A DNA stretch of 64,000 bases. Source: Erwinia rhapontici. Lineage in GTDB: Bacteria > Pseudomonadota > Gammaproteobacteria > Enterobacterales > Enterobacteriaceae. The position numbers and the translations under genes were made by a program. Where the stretch lies: positions 186,001-250,000 of the forward strand of contig NZ_VRKO01000016.1 of assembly GCF_012271765.1 (NCBI RefSeq). Reading direction: 5' to 3'. Every line of letters begins with the position of its first letter. Position 1 is the stretch's first letter. Positions 34,245 through 41,768 of this stretch are shown one piece after another. Below the pieces are notes generated by a model. The model saw only the letters and a program-made list of their open reading frames with translations, did no database searches and was not told the DNA's origin.

Positions 34245-34599
34245 ACGATGCCGTACCGTACTAAGGTGCTCCACGCTGATACTGGCGGTTTTAACTCACT
34301 ACGGTTATGCCTCTCCGGCATACCCGACCCCTTTTCCTGATTCCTTATCACTGATTTCTGATGGTGGAAACGGCGGGGACGGTGGTCCGGGTGAAAACGG
34401 AGGGGATGGCGGTAACGGCGGCAATGCTGGGACAGGCTCCAACTCAAATGGCGGAAATGGTGGAAATGGAGGCACAAACGGAGCCGATGGAGGGGATGGT
34501 GGCAACGGAGGAAGCGGGAATAATTCATCCGGTGGTGATGGTGGTGATGGTGGTGATGGTGGTGATGGTGGTGATGGTGGTGATGGTGGCGGCATATAA
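34222..34599 (+). CDS. Secreted glycine-repeat protein 3
   Basis: 125 residues from ATG 34222, chosen because GGAGGT stands right before it and the following residues make a signal-like segment (CSTLILAVLTHYGYASPA). The open frame upstream of this is Met/Thr-rich and is only the shifted reading of gene 2. After PYPTPFPDSLSLISD-like linker residues, the remainder is (GGN/GGD/GGT)n. It ends in seven GGD triplets coded by a 9-base tandem repeat (34530-34590). Confidence 0.75.
   Translation: MTSQNICKRCRTVLRCSTLILAVLTHYGYASPAYPTPFPDSLSLISDGGNGGDGGPGENGGDGGNGGNAGTGSNSNGGNGGNGGTNGADGGDGGNGGSGNNSSGGDGGDGGDGGDGGDGGDGGGI
34530..34590 (+). repeat. 9-bp tandem repeat (GGTGGTGAT)n inside glycine-repeat gene 3
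   Basis: About six perfect copies of GGTGGTGAT, each adding Gly-Gly-Asp. Perfect short repeats of 9 bp can gain or lose units without breaking the frame, so protein length may vary between strains. Confidence 0.85.
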
Positions 34600-34619
34600 T
34601 TTATAACGCAGAGGATGAT

Positions 34620-35018
34620 ATGAAAAACCTTCTCATGAAAGTTGTTTACCTCATTATTCTGACCTCAGCATTACTGAGACCTTTCATTGCCGTATTCACT
34701 GTAACGTCCTCTCTGGCGGCCGGAATATTCAGCACGGCGGCATGGGCAGACGGTGATGGTGGCGACGGTGGTGACGGTGGCGGTGAAGGAAACGGCGGAG
34801 ACGGAGGGAATGCTGGCTCTGGCAGCAACGGAGATGGCGGCGATGGCGGTAATGGAGGTGAGAACGGAGGAAACGGAGGGAACGGCGGTAATGGTGACGG
34901 ATCAGGTAATGGAGGAAACGGAGGCGATGCGGGTCCTGGCGGCGTCGGCGGTCAGGGTGGCAGTGGCGGGAATGAGGGAGGACATGATGGTTCTCCCGGG
35001 ATTAGTGGCGCTAAATAG
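34620..35018 (+). CDS. Secreted glycine-repeat protein 4
   Basis: 132 residues. The N-terminus (MKNLLMKVVYLIILTSALLR, then PFIAVFTVTSSLAAGIFSTAAWA) is a long signal sequence, perhaps with a second hydrophobic stretch. It is followed directly by DGDGGDGGDGGGEGNGG and some 80 residues of GGN/GGD/GGE repeats, ending DGSPGISGAK. The gene begins 20 bases after gene 3 on the same strand with its own AGAGGA site, so the four genes look like one operon. Function unknown. Confidence 0.78.
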   Translation: MKNLLMKVVYLIILTSALLRPFIAVFTVTSSLAAGIFSTAAWADGDGGDGGDGGGEGNGGDGGNAGSGSNGDGGDGGNGGENGGNGGNGGNGDGSGNGGNGGDAGPGGVGGQGGSGGNEGGHDGSPGISGAK

Positions 35019-35538
35019 TTATCCGTCTGCCGTTAACGTGGTCTGCCGGAGGTTAATTACCCCGGCGACCTCATGCATACAGACTGAGCAGAAAGTAAGG
35101 CAATGCTGAGACACCGTGCTGCAGGGCCTAAACTGCGAAAGCCAGCACTGAGCAAAGGGAACAGATCACTTCATTCTGGCTGCATATTCTGGCAACCGGC
35201 AGATTTTTCGGCAAATTCACAGGGCGTCATCCAGCCCGGTGCAGAATGAGGACGACTCTGGTTATAGTGTATGCGCCAGGCCCCGATTTTGCACCGTGCA
35301 TCCTCCAGAGACATGAACCCGTTCTCGTTTAGACATTCCTGTCACTTCTGTTGAACGCAGATTCTGCCCCACACCGATCGCCAGGGCTACTCAGCCCTAA
35401 AGGGTTGCTTACCGGACTGAGTAGCCCTGGCTCAGGGATTAATCAATATCCTCTCCTGGCACGATGTAGACATGATGGTGCGAGTGGTCCGCTGTGAGCG
35501 AGGAGCGACGTTGAGTATTCTGCTCAACGTCACCCAGT
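35019..35538. other. Gap with an IS remnant and hairpins
   Basis: Besides the IS3-type remnant listed separately, it holds a 14-bp perfect inverted repeat CCAGGGCTACTCAG (35381-35394) / CTGAGTAGCCCTGG (35417-35430) and a GTCCGCT...GAGCGAGGAGCG piece near 35487. No intact gene was seen. Confidence 0.6.
35171..35365 (-). pseudogene. IS3-family transposase (OrfB) C-terminal remnant
   Basis: The frame ending at TGA 35171-35173 reads QECLNENGFMSLEDARCKIG, then AWRIHYNQSRPHSAPGWMTP and CEFAEKSAG. This is the end of the rve integrase core of IS3-family OrfB (motif ..ECLN..W/F..L.DAR..I..WR..YN..RPH). Upstream the homology continues out of frame (FNRS) before stopping, so the copy is frameshifted and truncated. 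Confidence 0.85.
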
Positions 35539-36288
35539 TCAGCTCCTGGCGTTAAGATCTTCGCGAGTTGGACCTTGAAAGTAGATGCTACTTATATGGC
35601 AACTACGCGGTTGTGTCAGCACAAAACGAATCGTTTCCCAGATCGATCGTCCATTCATTAAACGTTCTCCCATTCTGGGTTGACTATCGACAGACGTATC
35701 TAACCCTGTCAATTCGAAATCCGGAGGGTACAACCCGGTAACACGGATATTTTCTTCAGGTAACTGCTGTGCCAGTTTAGTTGTAAACCCGCTAAGCCCG
35801 TGTTTACTGGCGAAAAAGGCTGGGTGGGCAATAGAATCCGTAAAATTCGGGATCCCACATGAAGATATAATTGAGACAATATCAGCATTTTCTGAACGTC
35901 TTAACCCAGGCAGCAGAGCCTGAGTCAGTAGAATCGAACCTGTCAGGCCTGAACTGACGGTATTGATAATTTCTGTGTCAGGCTGATCGTCCAATCTCCC
36001 TGACAACCACTGAGCAGCATTCAGGATTAAAATGTCTACAGGCTTGTCTGAAGTTAACAACTGTGAAGAAAACTGAGAAAGGGATTCAGGCCGGGTTAAA
36101 TCACAGATATACCCTTTTGCAATGCCGCTTTCAGCAGCGATGATGCTGCAGGTTTTTTGAATATCTTCAGCCCGCCGTGCGCAAAAATCCACCTCGACGC
36201 CCTCTCGTGCCAGCCACACGCACAGCGCCTGGCCAAATCCCCCGCCTCCACCGGTAATAACAGCTCTTTTACCTCTCAGCATCTTCAT
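35539..36288 (-). CDS. Short-chain dehydrogenase/reductase with altered active site
   Basis: 249 residues. The N-terminal NAD(P) motif TGGGGGFGQAL, the NAA motif (ILILNAAQW) and the Ser loop (IVSIISSCGIPNF) are SDR features. The usual catalytic YxxxK is here FFASK (HPAFFASKHGL), so the tyrosine that carries proton transfer is replaced by Phe. It may have lost redox activity or use another residue. It lies between the two copies of the recombinase 3' end. Confidence 0.85.
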   Translation of the reverse strand: MKMLRGKRAVITGGGGGFGQALCVWLAREGVEVDFCARRAEDIQKTCSIIAAESGIAKGYICDLTRPESLSQFSSQLLTSDKPVDILILNAAQWLSGRLDDQPDTEIINTVSSGLTGSILLTQALLPGLRRSENADIVSIISSCGIPNFTDSIAHPAFFASKHGLSGFTTKLAQQLPEENIRVTGLYPPDFELTGLDTSVDSQPRMGERLMNGRSIWETIRFVLTQPRSCHISSIYFQGPTREDLNARS

Positions 36289-36474
36289 TCATCCTTTTCC
36301 TGATGACTATGTGTGGATGTAGATATACATGAGAGAGTTAAGTGACATCTTTCAGTTAATGCTCTTTTTGCATGAGGAACAGAAATAAGCTGCACTGCAA
36401 ATTGTTTAAGCGTGTGTCAGGGGATTAGCAACGTCCGCTTCTGGCACAGGGCTGTTGTTGCAGCCCTGACAACC

Positions 36475-36704
36475 TTAGACTTCAATCGATTCAGAGATCT
36501 CTAGCGTATCATCGACTTTAATGCCCAGATAACGGACTGTGCTTTCCAGTTTCTTATGGCCCAACAGAAGTTGAATCACCCGGAGATTCTTGGTTTTCTT
36601 GTAGATCAGGTAAGGTTTTGTTCTTCTCATGGAATGTGTGCTGTAAAGCGCATCTTCGAGACCAAGTTTTTCTACCCACCCATGAAAAATTCGGTTGTAT
36701 TGCC
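36475..36704 (-). pseudogene. Truncated second copy of the tyrosine recombinase
   Basis: About 230 bases match 30097-30325 with few changes and code for the last ~76 residues, including the HxxR, His and Tyr motifs. The 5' part is missing. The break is at TTGTATTGCC, where sequence of a LysR gene begins with a shared TGCC. Confidence 0.88.
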
Positions 36705-36808
36705 TGGTTTTTCGTTATCCCACCGATGGACGTTTTCTCCCCTGGCAATCGGCGCTGAATTCAAAGGTAAGAGCATTTATTGCGTTTTTAGATGAGGCGA
36801 TTTAAGAC
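36701..36808 (+). pseudogene. Two-piece duplicate of the LysR gene's 3' end
   Basis: 36701-36749 is identical to 41427-41475. 36750-36808 then matches 41713-41771 with one mismatch (GATGAGG for GAAGAGG), so 237 bases are missing between the pieces. It has the same orientation as the intact gene (40866-41768), about 5 kb away. Confidence 0.9.
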
Positions 36809-36818
36809 GCTGGACGAT

Positions 36819-38021
36819 CTAAAGTGCGTTGAGTTTTTGACGTGAAGTGAAAAATGTCAGCCCGGCTGCGCTAATCAGTAACAGGCCACTCAGTGCAAAA
36901 GCGCTCTGCCAGCCGAGGTGGTCAAACACCATCCCCCCAGTCATTGAACCCAGGGCTATAGAGAGCTGAACGACGGCAACCATGAGCCCGCCTCCCGCTT
37001 CTTCATTCCCTGGCAGCGTCCGTGCAATCCATATCCACCACCCCGTTGGCGCTGCAGTGGCAAGCATCCCCCAGCAGCCTAACAGTAGCGTAGCGGCCCA
37101 GACGCCGTGTCCGGTCAATATTAACCCCACGGCAATGGAGGCCATAAGGCAAGGGATGGCAATCAACGTCGGATAAAACCGCTTGTTCAGGAATGGGGTG
37201 ATGACCAGCGTGCCAACCACCCCCATGAAACCGGTGGTGAGCAGAATCAGTGACAAACTGGACGTATTGACCCGGGTTACTGTTTCCAGAAAGGGGCGAA
37301 CATAGGTAAATAACGCAAACTGCCCCATAAAGAATAATCCGCAGGCCAGTAAGCCCGTTGTCACGATAGGGTGCCTGAAAAGACGAAACACCGATCCGCG
37401 CGATGCGTCACTTTTATTGTTGTCCATGTTGGGCAGGCTAACCCACTGCCAGATGAAGGTCACAACCGCGATTGGGACCAGGCACAGGAAAGCGCCGCGC
37501 CATCCAATGCTTGACCCAAGATAGCTGCCAAGCGGCGCCGCCACGACAGTCGCCAGCGCGTTACCGCCATTAAAAATGGCTAACGCACGGGCGACCTGAT
37601 GCTTTGGCACAAGGCGAATAGCCGTTGCCGCAGACATTGACCAAAACCCACCAATCGCGATACCAATCAGGGCTCGTCCTGCCATATAAACCAGGTAGCT
37701 GGAGGCCAGGCCGATAATGGCTCCCGATATTGCCATCAGAACCGTCATCCCCAGCATCAGATGCTTACGATTAACGTTTCCGGCAAGGCCAGACAGTGTC
37801 AGGCTGGTCAGGACCGCAAACGCACCGGAAATGGCAATTCCCAGGCCCGCCAGCCCCTCCGTTACGCCCAGGTCTGTGGCTAAAGGCGTCAGTAAACTGA
37901 CCGGCATAAATTCTGATGCAATCAGTACAAACACGCACAAGGTCATGGCAAAAACGCCGTTCCAGTGTGCAGGTTCTTCATGTTGTGGTGTTTTAAGACT
38001 CAGTGTGGACATTATCAGCAT
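36819..38021 (-). CDS. MFS exporter (NepI/AraJ-like drug:H+ antiporter-1)
   Basis: 400 residues, 12 helices. The helix-1 motif VFVLIASEFMPVSLLTPLA and the loop NVNRKHLM are those of the DHA1 group with NepI (purine ribonucleoside efflux) and AraJ/YdhP. The start may be 38021 or the ATG at 38012. It ends beside the LysR duplicate. It is followed on the same strand upstream by a hydrolase gene (38146-39282), so the two may be co-transcribed from the LysR-divergent promoter near 39.3-39.5 kb. Confidence 0.9.
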   Translation of the reverse strand: MLIMSTLSLKTPQHEEPAHWNGVFAMTLCVFVLIASEFMPVSLLTPLATDLGVTEGLAGLGIAISGAFAVLTSLTLSGLAGNVNRKHLMLGMTVLMAISGAIIGLASSYLVYMAGRALIGIAIGGFWSMSAATAIRLVPKHQVARALAIFNGGNALATVVAAPLGSYLGSSIGWRGAFLCLVPIAVVTFIWQWVSLPNMDNNKSDASRGSVFRLFRHPIVTTGLLACGLFFMGQFALFTYVRPFLETVTRVNTSSLSLILLTTGFMGVVGTLVITPFLNKRFYPTLIAIPCLMASIAVGLILTGHGVWAATLLLGCWGMLATAAPTGWWIWIARTLPGNEEAGGGLMVAVVQLSIALGSMTGGMVFDHLGWQSAFALSGLLLISAAGLTFFTSRQKLNAL

Positions 38022-38145
38022 CTCTGAAGATCGCTCCGGCTCTGTTAAGGCAAACCGGGACGGACGCTATTCACAGAATAACGATCAAGCATCAAGGCCA
38101 CCTTCACGATGTGGGTGGCCTTTGACGGGTTGAGGAGGACGGTTT

Positions 38146-39282
38146 TTATTTCAAGCTGGTTTTGAAGAACTGTTCAAAACGGACAAACGGTATCTTACCG
38201 GCGACATTGTCGTATAAATCCACATGGTTGGCCCCAGGGACAATCACCAGTTCTTTCTTGTTACTGCCAACGGCTTTATAGGCATCCTCTGCAAAATAGC
38301 GCGAGTGTGCATTTTCACCTGTCACGATCAACGTTGGGATCGTGATTTCCTTTGCATAGCTCAGCAGCGGCATATTCATAAAGGATAAGGGCGTTGTCGC
38401 CGTCCATGCGCCAGTGGAGTTCACGGAACGCTCATGGAAACCGCGCGGCATCCGGTAATAATCGAAAAATTCTTTGAGTATCGGGTTTGGATTTGCGGGT
38501 AACGCTTCCGGCAGAATACGCGCTGAAGTGCTTACGCTACCGTTCTTATCCACATAAATATCATGACCGGCGTGTGCGATAGTGCCGTTTTCCGCATCCT
38601 TCCAGCGCTGCTCATTAAGATACTGCAAAACGGCGCGGCGATCGGCAGTTGAATAACGGTCTTTGCCCTCGCCAACGCCATGCCCCATCGCCCGGCTCAT
38701 ATCGTACATCACGCTGGTGGCAACCGCTTTAACGCGTGTATCCATGGCTGCCGCGTTCAACGCCATTCCCCCCCAGCCACAGATGCCGAGTAAACCGATG
38801 CGGTTGCGATCCACCTCTTTTTGTAACCCAAGGAAATCAACTGCGGCACTAAAGTCCTCGGTGTTGATATCCGGAGAGGCGACATTACGCGGATAGCCAC
38901 CGCTTTCGCCGGTATAAGAGGGGTCGAATGCCAGTGTCACAAATCCCTGTTCTGCCAGCGTCTGCGCATACAGGCCGCTGGATTGTTCCTTCACCGCGCC
39001 AAAGGGACCACTCACGGCAATCGCAGCCAGTTTGCGTTCCCCTCGATTTTTGGGCAGGTAAAGATCCGCGACTAACGTGAGCCCATACCGGTTCTGGAAT
39101 GACACTTTGCGATGATCAACTTCACTGCTGAGAGCGAAAGTTTTATCCCATTTTTCTTCCATTGAAACGGGGGCATTCGGATGGGCTGTGTCAGCATAAC
39201 TCATCGTTGTTGTTCCTGATATTGATGCGCATAGCAGTAGGGCTGGCATTGCGGCGGTCAGTTTACGGGTGAAAACGCGCAT
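38146..39282 (-). CDS. Secreted alpha/beta hydrolase (dienelactone-hydrolase-like)
   Basis: 378 residues from ATG 39282 (GGGGAG 6 bases upstream). A signal peptide is present (ending TTTMSYADTAHP). The body is an alpha/beta hydrolase: nucleophile elbow LLGICGWGGMALNA with Cys where Ser is more usual, oxyanion region AVSGPFGAVKEQSSG, acid in IVTGENAHSR and catalytic His in VPGANHVDLYD. Such 'X-Pro/DLH-like' enzymes are often next to LysR and MFS genes, as here. The substrate is unknown. Confidence 0.85.
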   Translation of the reverse strand: MRVFTRKLTAAMPALLLCASISGTTTMSYADTAHPNAPVSMEEKWDKTFALSSEVDHRKVSFQNRYGLTLVADLYLPKNRGERKLAAIAVSGPFGAVKEQSSGLYAQTLAEQGFVTLAFDPSYTGESGGYPRNVASPDINTEDFSAAVDFLGLQKEVDRNRIGLLGICGWGGMALNAAAMDTRVKAVATSVMYDMSRAMGHGVGEGKDRYSTADRRAVLQYLNEQRWKDAENGTIAHAGHDIYVDKNGSVSTSARILPEALPANPNPILKEFFDYYRMPRGFHERSVNSTGAWTATTPLSFMNMPLLSYAKEITIPTLIVTGENAHSRYFAEDAYKAVGSNKKELVIVPGANHVDLYDNVAGKIPFVRFEQFFKTSLK

Positions 39283-39481
39283 TAAAAACTCCCCTGAAAA
39301 CATGAGACAGGTACAGGTTTCATACGGACAACGCTGCGGTGTGTGATATCAATGTGCTGATTATAATGGGCATAAATAGTGCTGATTAGCCGGGCTAAAA
39401 TGCTAAGATTAATATCATTTTGTTATGAATTCAGAGGCGGTCGTGGCGGCACCTTTGGCCAGATACGCTGAGGACACACTG

Positions 39482-40366
39482 ATGGCGAAACGGGAAAACT
39501 ATAATGATCTCTACTTGTTTATGCTGGTCGTGCGAGAGGGGAGTTTTACCGCCGCAGCGCGTCGGCTTGGGCTGGCACAATCAGGGATCAGTCGCGCTGT
39601 GCGCGAACTTGAAGAGAGGTTAGGGATACAGCTTCTGGTTCGAACCACGCGCAAATTATCATTGACGCAGGCAGGGGAACGGCTCTATCAGACCGTAGAA
39701 TCCGGGTTTGATGCTTTAGATACGGGCCTTGCAACACTGGCATATTATCGGAGTATCCCCTCGGGTACGGTACGCATCAATGCCAGCCAGCATGCTATTG
39801 ATAAAGTGCTGTTACCGAAGCTGGCCGTCTTTAAACAACGCTATCCGGATATCGAACTTGAGCTGATCAGTGAAAGCCGGTTTGTCGATATTATTGCTGA
39901 GAGATTCGATGCCGGTGTCCGTCTCGGGCCGGAGGTGGGCAGTGGCATGGTGGCGGTACGTATTACCCCGGATATGGAGATGGTCGTGGTGGGCACGCCC
40001 GAGCATTTTCGTCGCTATGGTTTTCCACAAACCCCGGCTGATTTAGTGATGCATCCCTGCATTGCCTACCAGTTTGCCGACGGCAGTCTGTACCAATGGG
40101 AGCTTAATCAGGACGATAAAAAGATCACGCACCGGCCACAGGGACAATGGGCCTTTTCTGACAGCTATATGGAAGCAAAGGCAGCCAGGCTGGGGCTGGG
40201 ACTGGCGTATGTCCCTGAGGAACTGGTGGCTGAGGATTTGGAGCAAGGGACGCTTATCAGAACCTTACGGCCTTACAGCCAGCGGATGGAAGGTTCGTTC
40301 CTTTATTATCCTCATCGCAATGTGTCACCTGCGCTCAGAGTGGTCATTGATACATTGAAAATCTGA
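39482..40366 (+). CDS. LysR-family regulator (first)
   Basis: 294 residues from ATG 39482 (GAGG 8 bases upstream). An in-frame start at 39425 has no site. The N-terminal winged helix-turn-helix is FMLVVREGSFTAAARRLGLA then QSGISRAVRELEERLGIQLL. The C-terminal periplasmic-binding-like domain senses a ligand (INASQHAIDKVLLPKLAVFK). It is divergent from the hydrolase-MFS pair and most likely controls it. Confidence 0.9.
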   Translation: MAKRENYNDLYLFMLVVREGSFTAAARRLGLAQSGISRAVRELEERLGIQLLVRTTRKLSLTQAGERLYQTVESGFDALDTGLATLAYYRSIPSGTVRINASQHAIDKVLLPKLAVFKQRYPDIELELISESRFVDIIAERFDAGVRLGPEVGSGMVAVRITPDMEMVVVGTPEHFRRYGFPQTPADLVMHPCIAYQFADGSLYQWELNQDDKKITHRPQGQWAFSDSYMEAKAARLGLGLAYVPEELVAEDLEQGTLIRTLRPYSQRMEGSFLYYPHRNVSPALRVVIDTLKI

Positions 40367-40473
40367 TGTGTCGCTAACCCGTCCCCTGTATGAGGACGGT
40401 AGCGCTGAGTCACCCGGAGATGCGTCGTGTCCGGGCCTTAATCTGGCAGGAGGATATGGGCACAGGGAAGGGC

Positions 40474-40737
40474 TCAGTGACCGTGAACCGTTAACCCGAC
40501 CAGTCGGATAACAATCGGACGCACAACGAGTATGCAGACAAAGGCCGCAGGCATGGCAACCTTGTACGCATTCATCACACTTTCCATGTAATGTGGCCCC
40601 ATGCCAAATTCCGCGAGAGTGATGACCAGGCTCATCATAAATGCCATGATGGTCGCCATATAAAGCGCAAAGATGTAGGGTGAAGTGTGCTTTGGAAGGC
40701 GCACGCGTGGGGTATTTTTAGCAACAGCATTCGTCAT
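40474..40737 (-). CDS. DUF2798-type small membrane protein
   Basis: 87 residues from ATG 40737 (AGGA 8 bases upstream); a longer reading to 40776 is unlikely. Two membrane helices are clear (YIFALYMATIMAFMMSLVIT and KVAMPAAFVCILVVRPIVIR), with the family phrase between them (LAEFGMGPHYMESVMNAY). It lies between two LysR genes and is divergent from the second. Function unknown. Confidence 0.8.
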   Translation of the reverse strand: MTNAVAKNTPRVRLPKHTSPYIFALYMATIMAFMMSLVITLAEFGMGPHYMESVMNAYKVAMPAAFVCILVVRPIVIRLVGLTVHGH

Positions 40738-40865
40738 TACGTTATCCTGTTTTATCAAGGGGGGCGAAACGGCCACTAACCTAACAAGCTAACCAGGACG
40801 GCGGTAGAGCCGTTATGCTTTAATCATTATTAAGTAAAAGTGACGAATGAGGCATTGGGAACACT

Positions 40866-41768
40866 ATGGATCTGTTGGGGCTGATGAGTAATTTTATCCG
40901 CGTGGTGGAGAACGGCAGTATCGCCGCGGCGGCGCGTGCTAAAGGAATGAGCCCGGCGGCGGTGAGCCAGAGCCTTTCCCGGCTTGAGGCTCATCTGGGC
41001 GTGCGTCTGCTATCACGCACCACCCGCAGCATGACCTTAACCGAAAGTGGTCAACGTTACTTTGAGAAAGTACGTCACATTCCCCATGATATCGACCTCG
41101 CCTCGCAGGCTGCTGCCATTGAAACCAAACCGCAGGGCCCACTTTGCATCGCCACAACGGCTGCATTTGGTCGGTACGTCATCGCTCCACTGATGCCTGC
41201 GTTCAAAGCGTCTTACCCTGATATTGATATCGAACTGATCAGTACCGATCGTAACGTCGATCATCGTCTGGAAGGCGTCGACGTCAGTATTCGCATTGAG
41301 GCGCAGCTCAACGATCAGCTGATTGCCAGAAAAATCGCCTCATTACCCTTTATATTCTGCGCCGCCCCCGCTTATCTGGCGCGTGCGGGCACTCCCCGGA
41401 CTCCCGAAGAGCTTAGCCAGCACGCCTGCCTGGTTTTTCGTTATCCCACCGATGGACGTTTTCTCCCCTGGCAATTTATCGTCGATGGTCAACCTGTTAA
41501 CGCGAAACTTAATCCAGAATTTATCAGCGATGATATTGATATCATTGCAAAAATAGCAGAAAGCGGCGGAGGGGTTGCCCGTCTGGCAAGCTTTATTGCC
41601 CAGCCGTTAATCGACAAGGGGCGACTCACCCCTTTATTCTGCTCAGGCCTCAGCGGTGAGAGCGACATCGCGTCTTCACCGATGAATATTTATGCCTGCG
41701 TCAACGAACGTTCGGCGCTGAATTCAAAGGTAAGAGCATTTATTGCGTTTTTAGAAGAGGCGATTTAA
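40866..41768 (+). CDS. LysR-family regulator (second)
   Basis: 300 residues. The helix-turn-helix is FIRVVENGSIAAAARAKGMS then PAAVSQSLSRLEAHLGVRLL. The effector domain follows (CIATTAAFGRYVIAPLMPAF). It is of the group usually found beside small membrane proteins or MFS genes. It is divergent from the DUF2798 gene, which may be its target. Its 3' end overlaps the convergent MscS gene by four bases. Parts of it are duplicated at 36701-36808. Confidence 0.9.
   Translation: MDLLGLMSNFIRVVENGSIAAAARAKGMSPAAVSQSLSRLEAHLGVRLLSRTTRSMTLTESGQRYFEKVRHIPHDIDLASQAAAIETKPQGPLCIATTAAFGRYVIAPLMPAFKASYPDIDIELISTDRNVDHRLEGVDVSIRIEAQLNDQLIARKIASLPFIFCAAPAYLARAGTPRTPEELSQHACLVFRYPTDGRFLPWQFIVDGQPVNAKLNPEFISDDIDIIAKIAESGGGVARLASFIAQPLIDKGRLTPLFCSGLSGESDIASSPMNIYACVNERSALNSKVRAFIAFLEEAI

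Larger units (their letters stand above)
36289..36818. other. Gap made of recombined gene fragments
   Basis: From 36432 the sequence repeats the 3' flank and C-terminal part of the recombinase at 30.1 kb, then at 36701 switches to two pieces of the LysR gene at 40866-41768. No intact gene lies here. The stretch before 36430 is AT-rich and otherwise featureless. Confidence 0.8.

Noticed and set aside
34305..34595. Minus-strand proline/serine repeat frame (PPSPPSPP...)
   Set aside because: It is the exact antisense of glycine-repeat gene 3: GGN codons read backward give Pro/Ser. It has no ribosome site, and the plus-strand frame has a signal peptide and context.
36554..36748. Minus-strand 64-residue frame at the recombinase/LysR junction
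   Set aside because: It reads across the chimeric junction in a frame different from the recombinase; the true reading is the truncated C-terminus ending at 36475.
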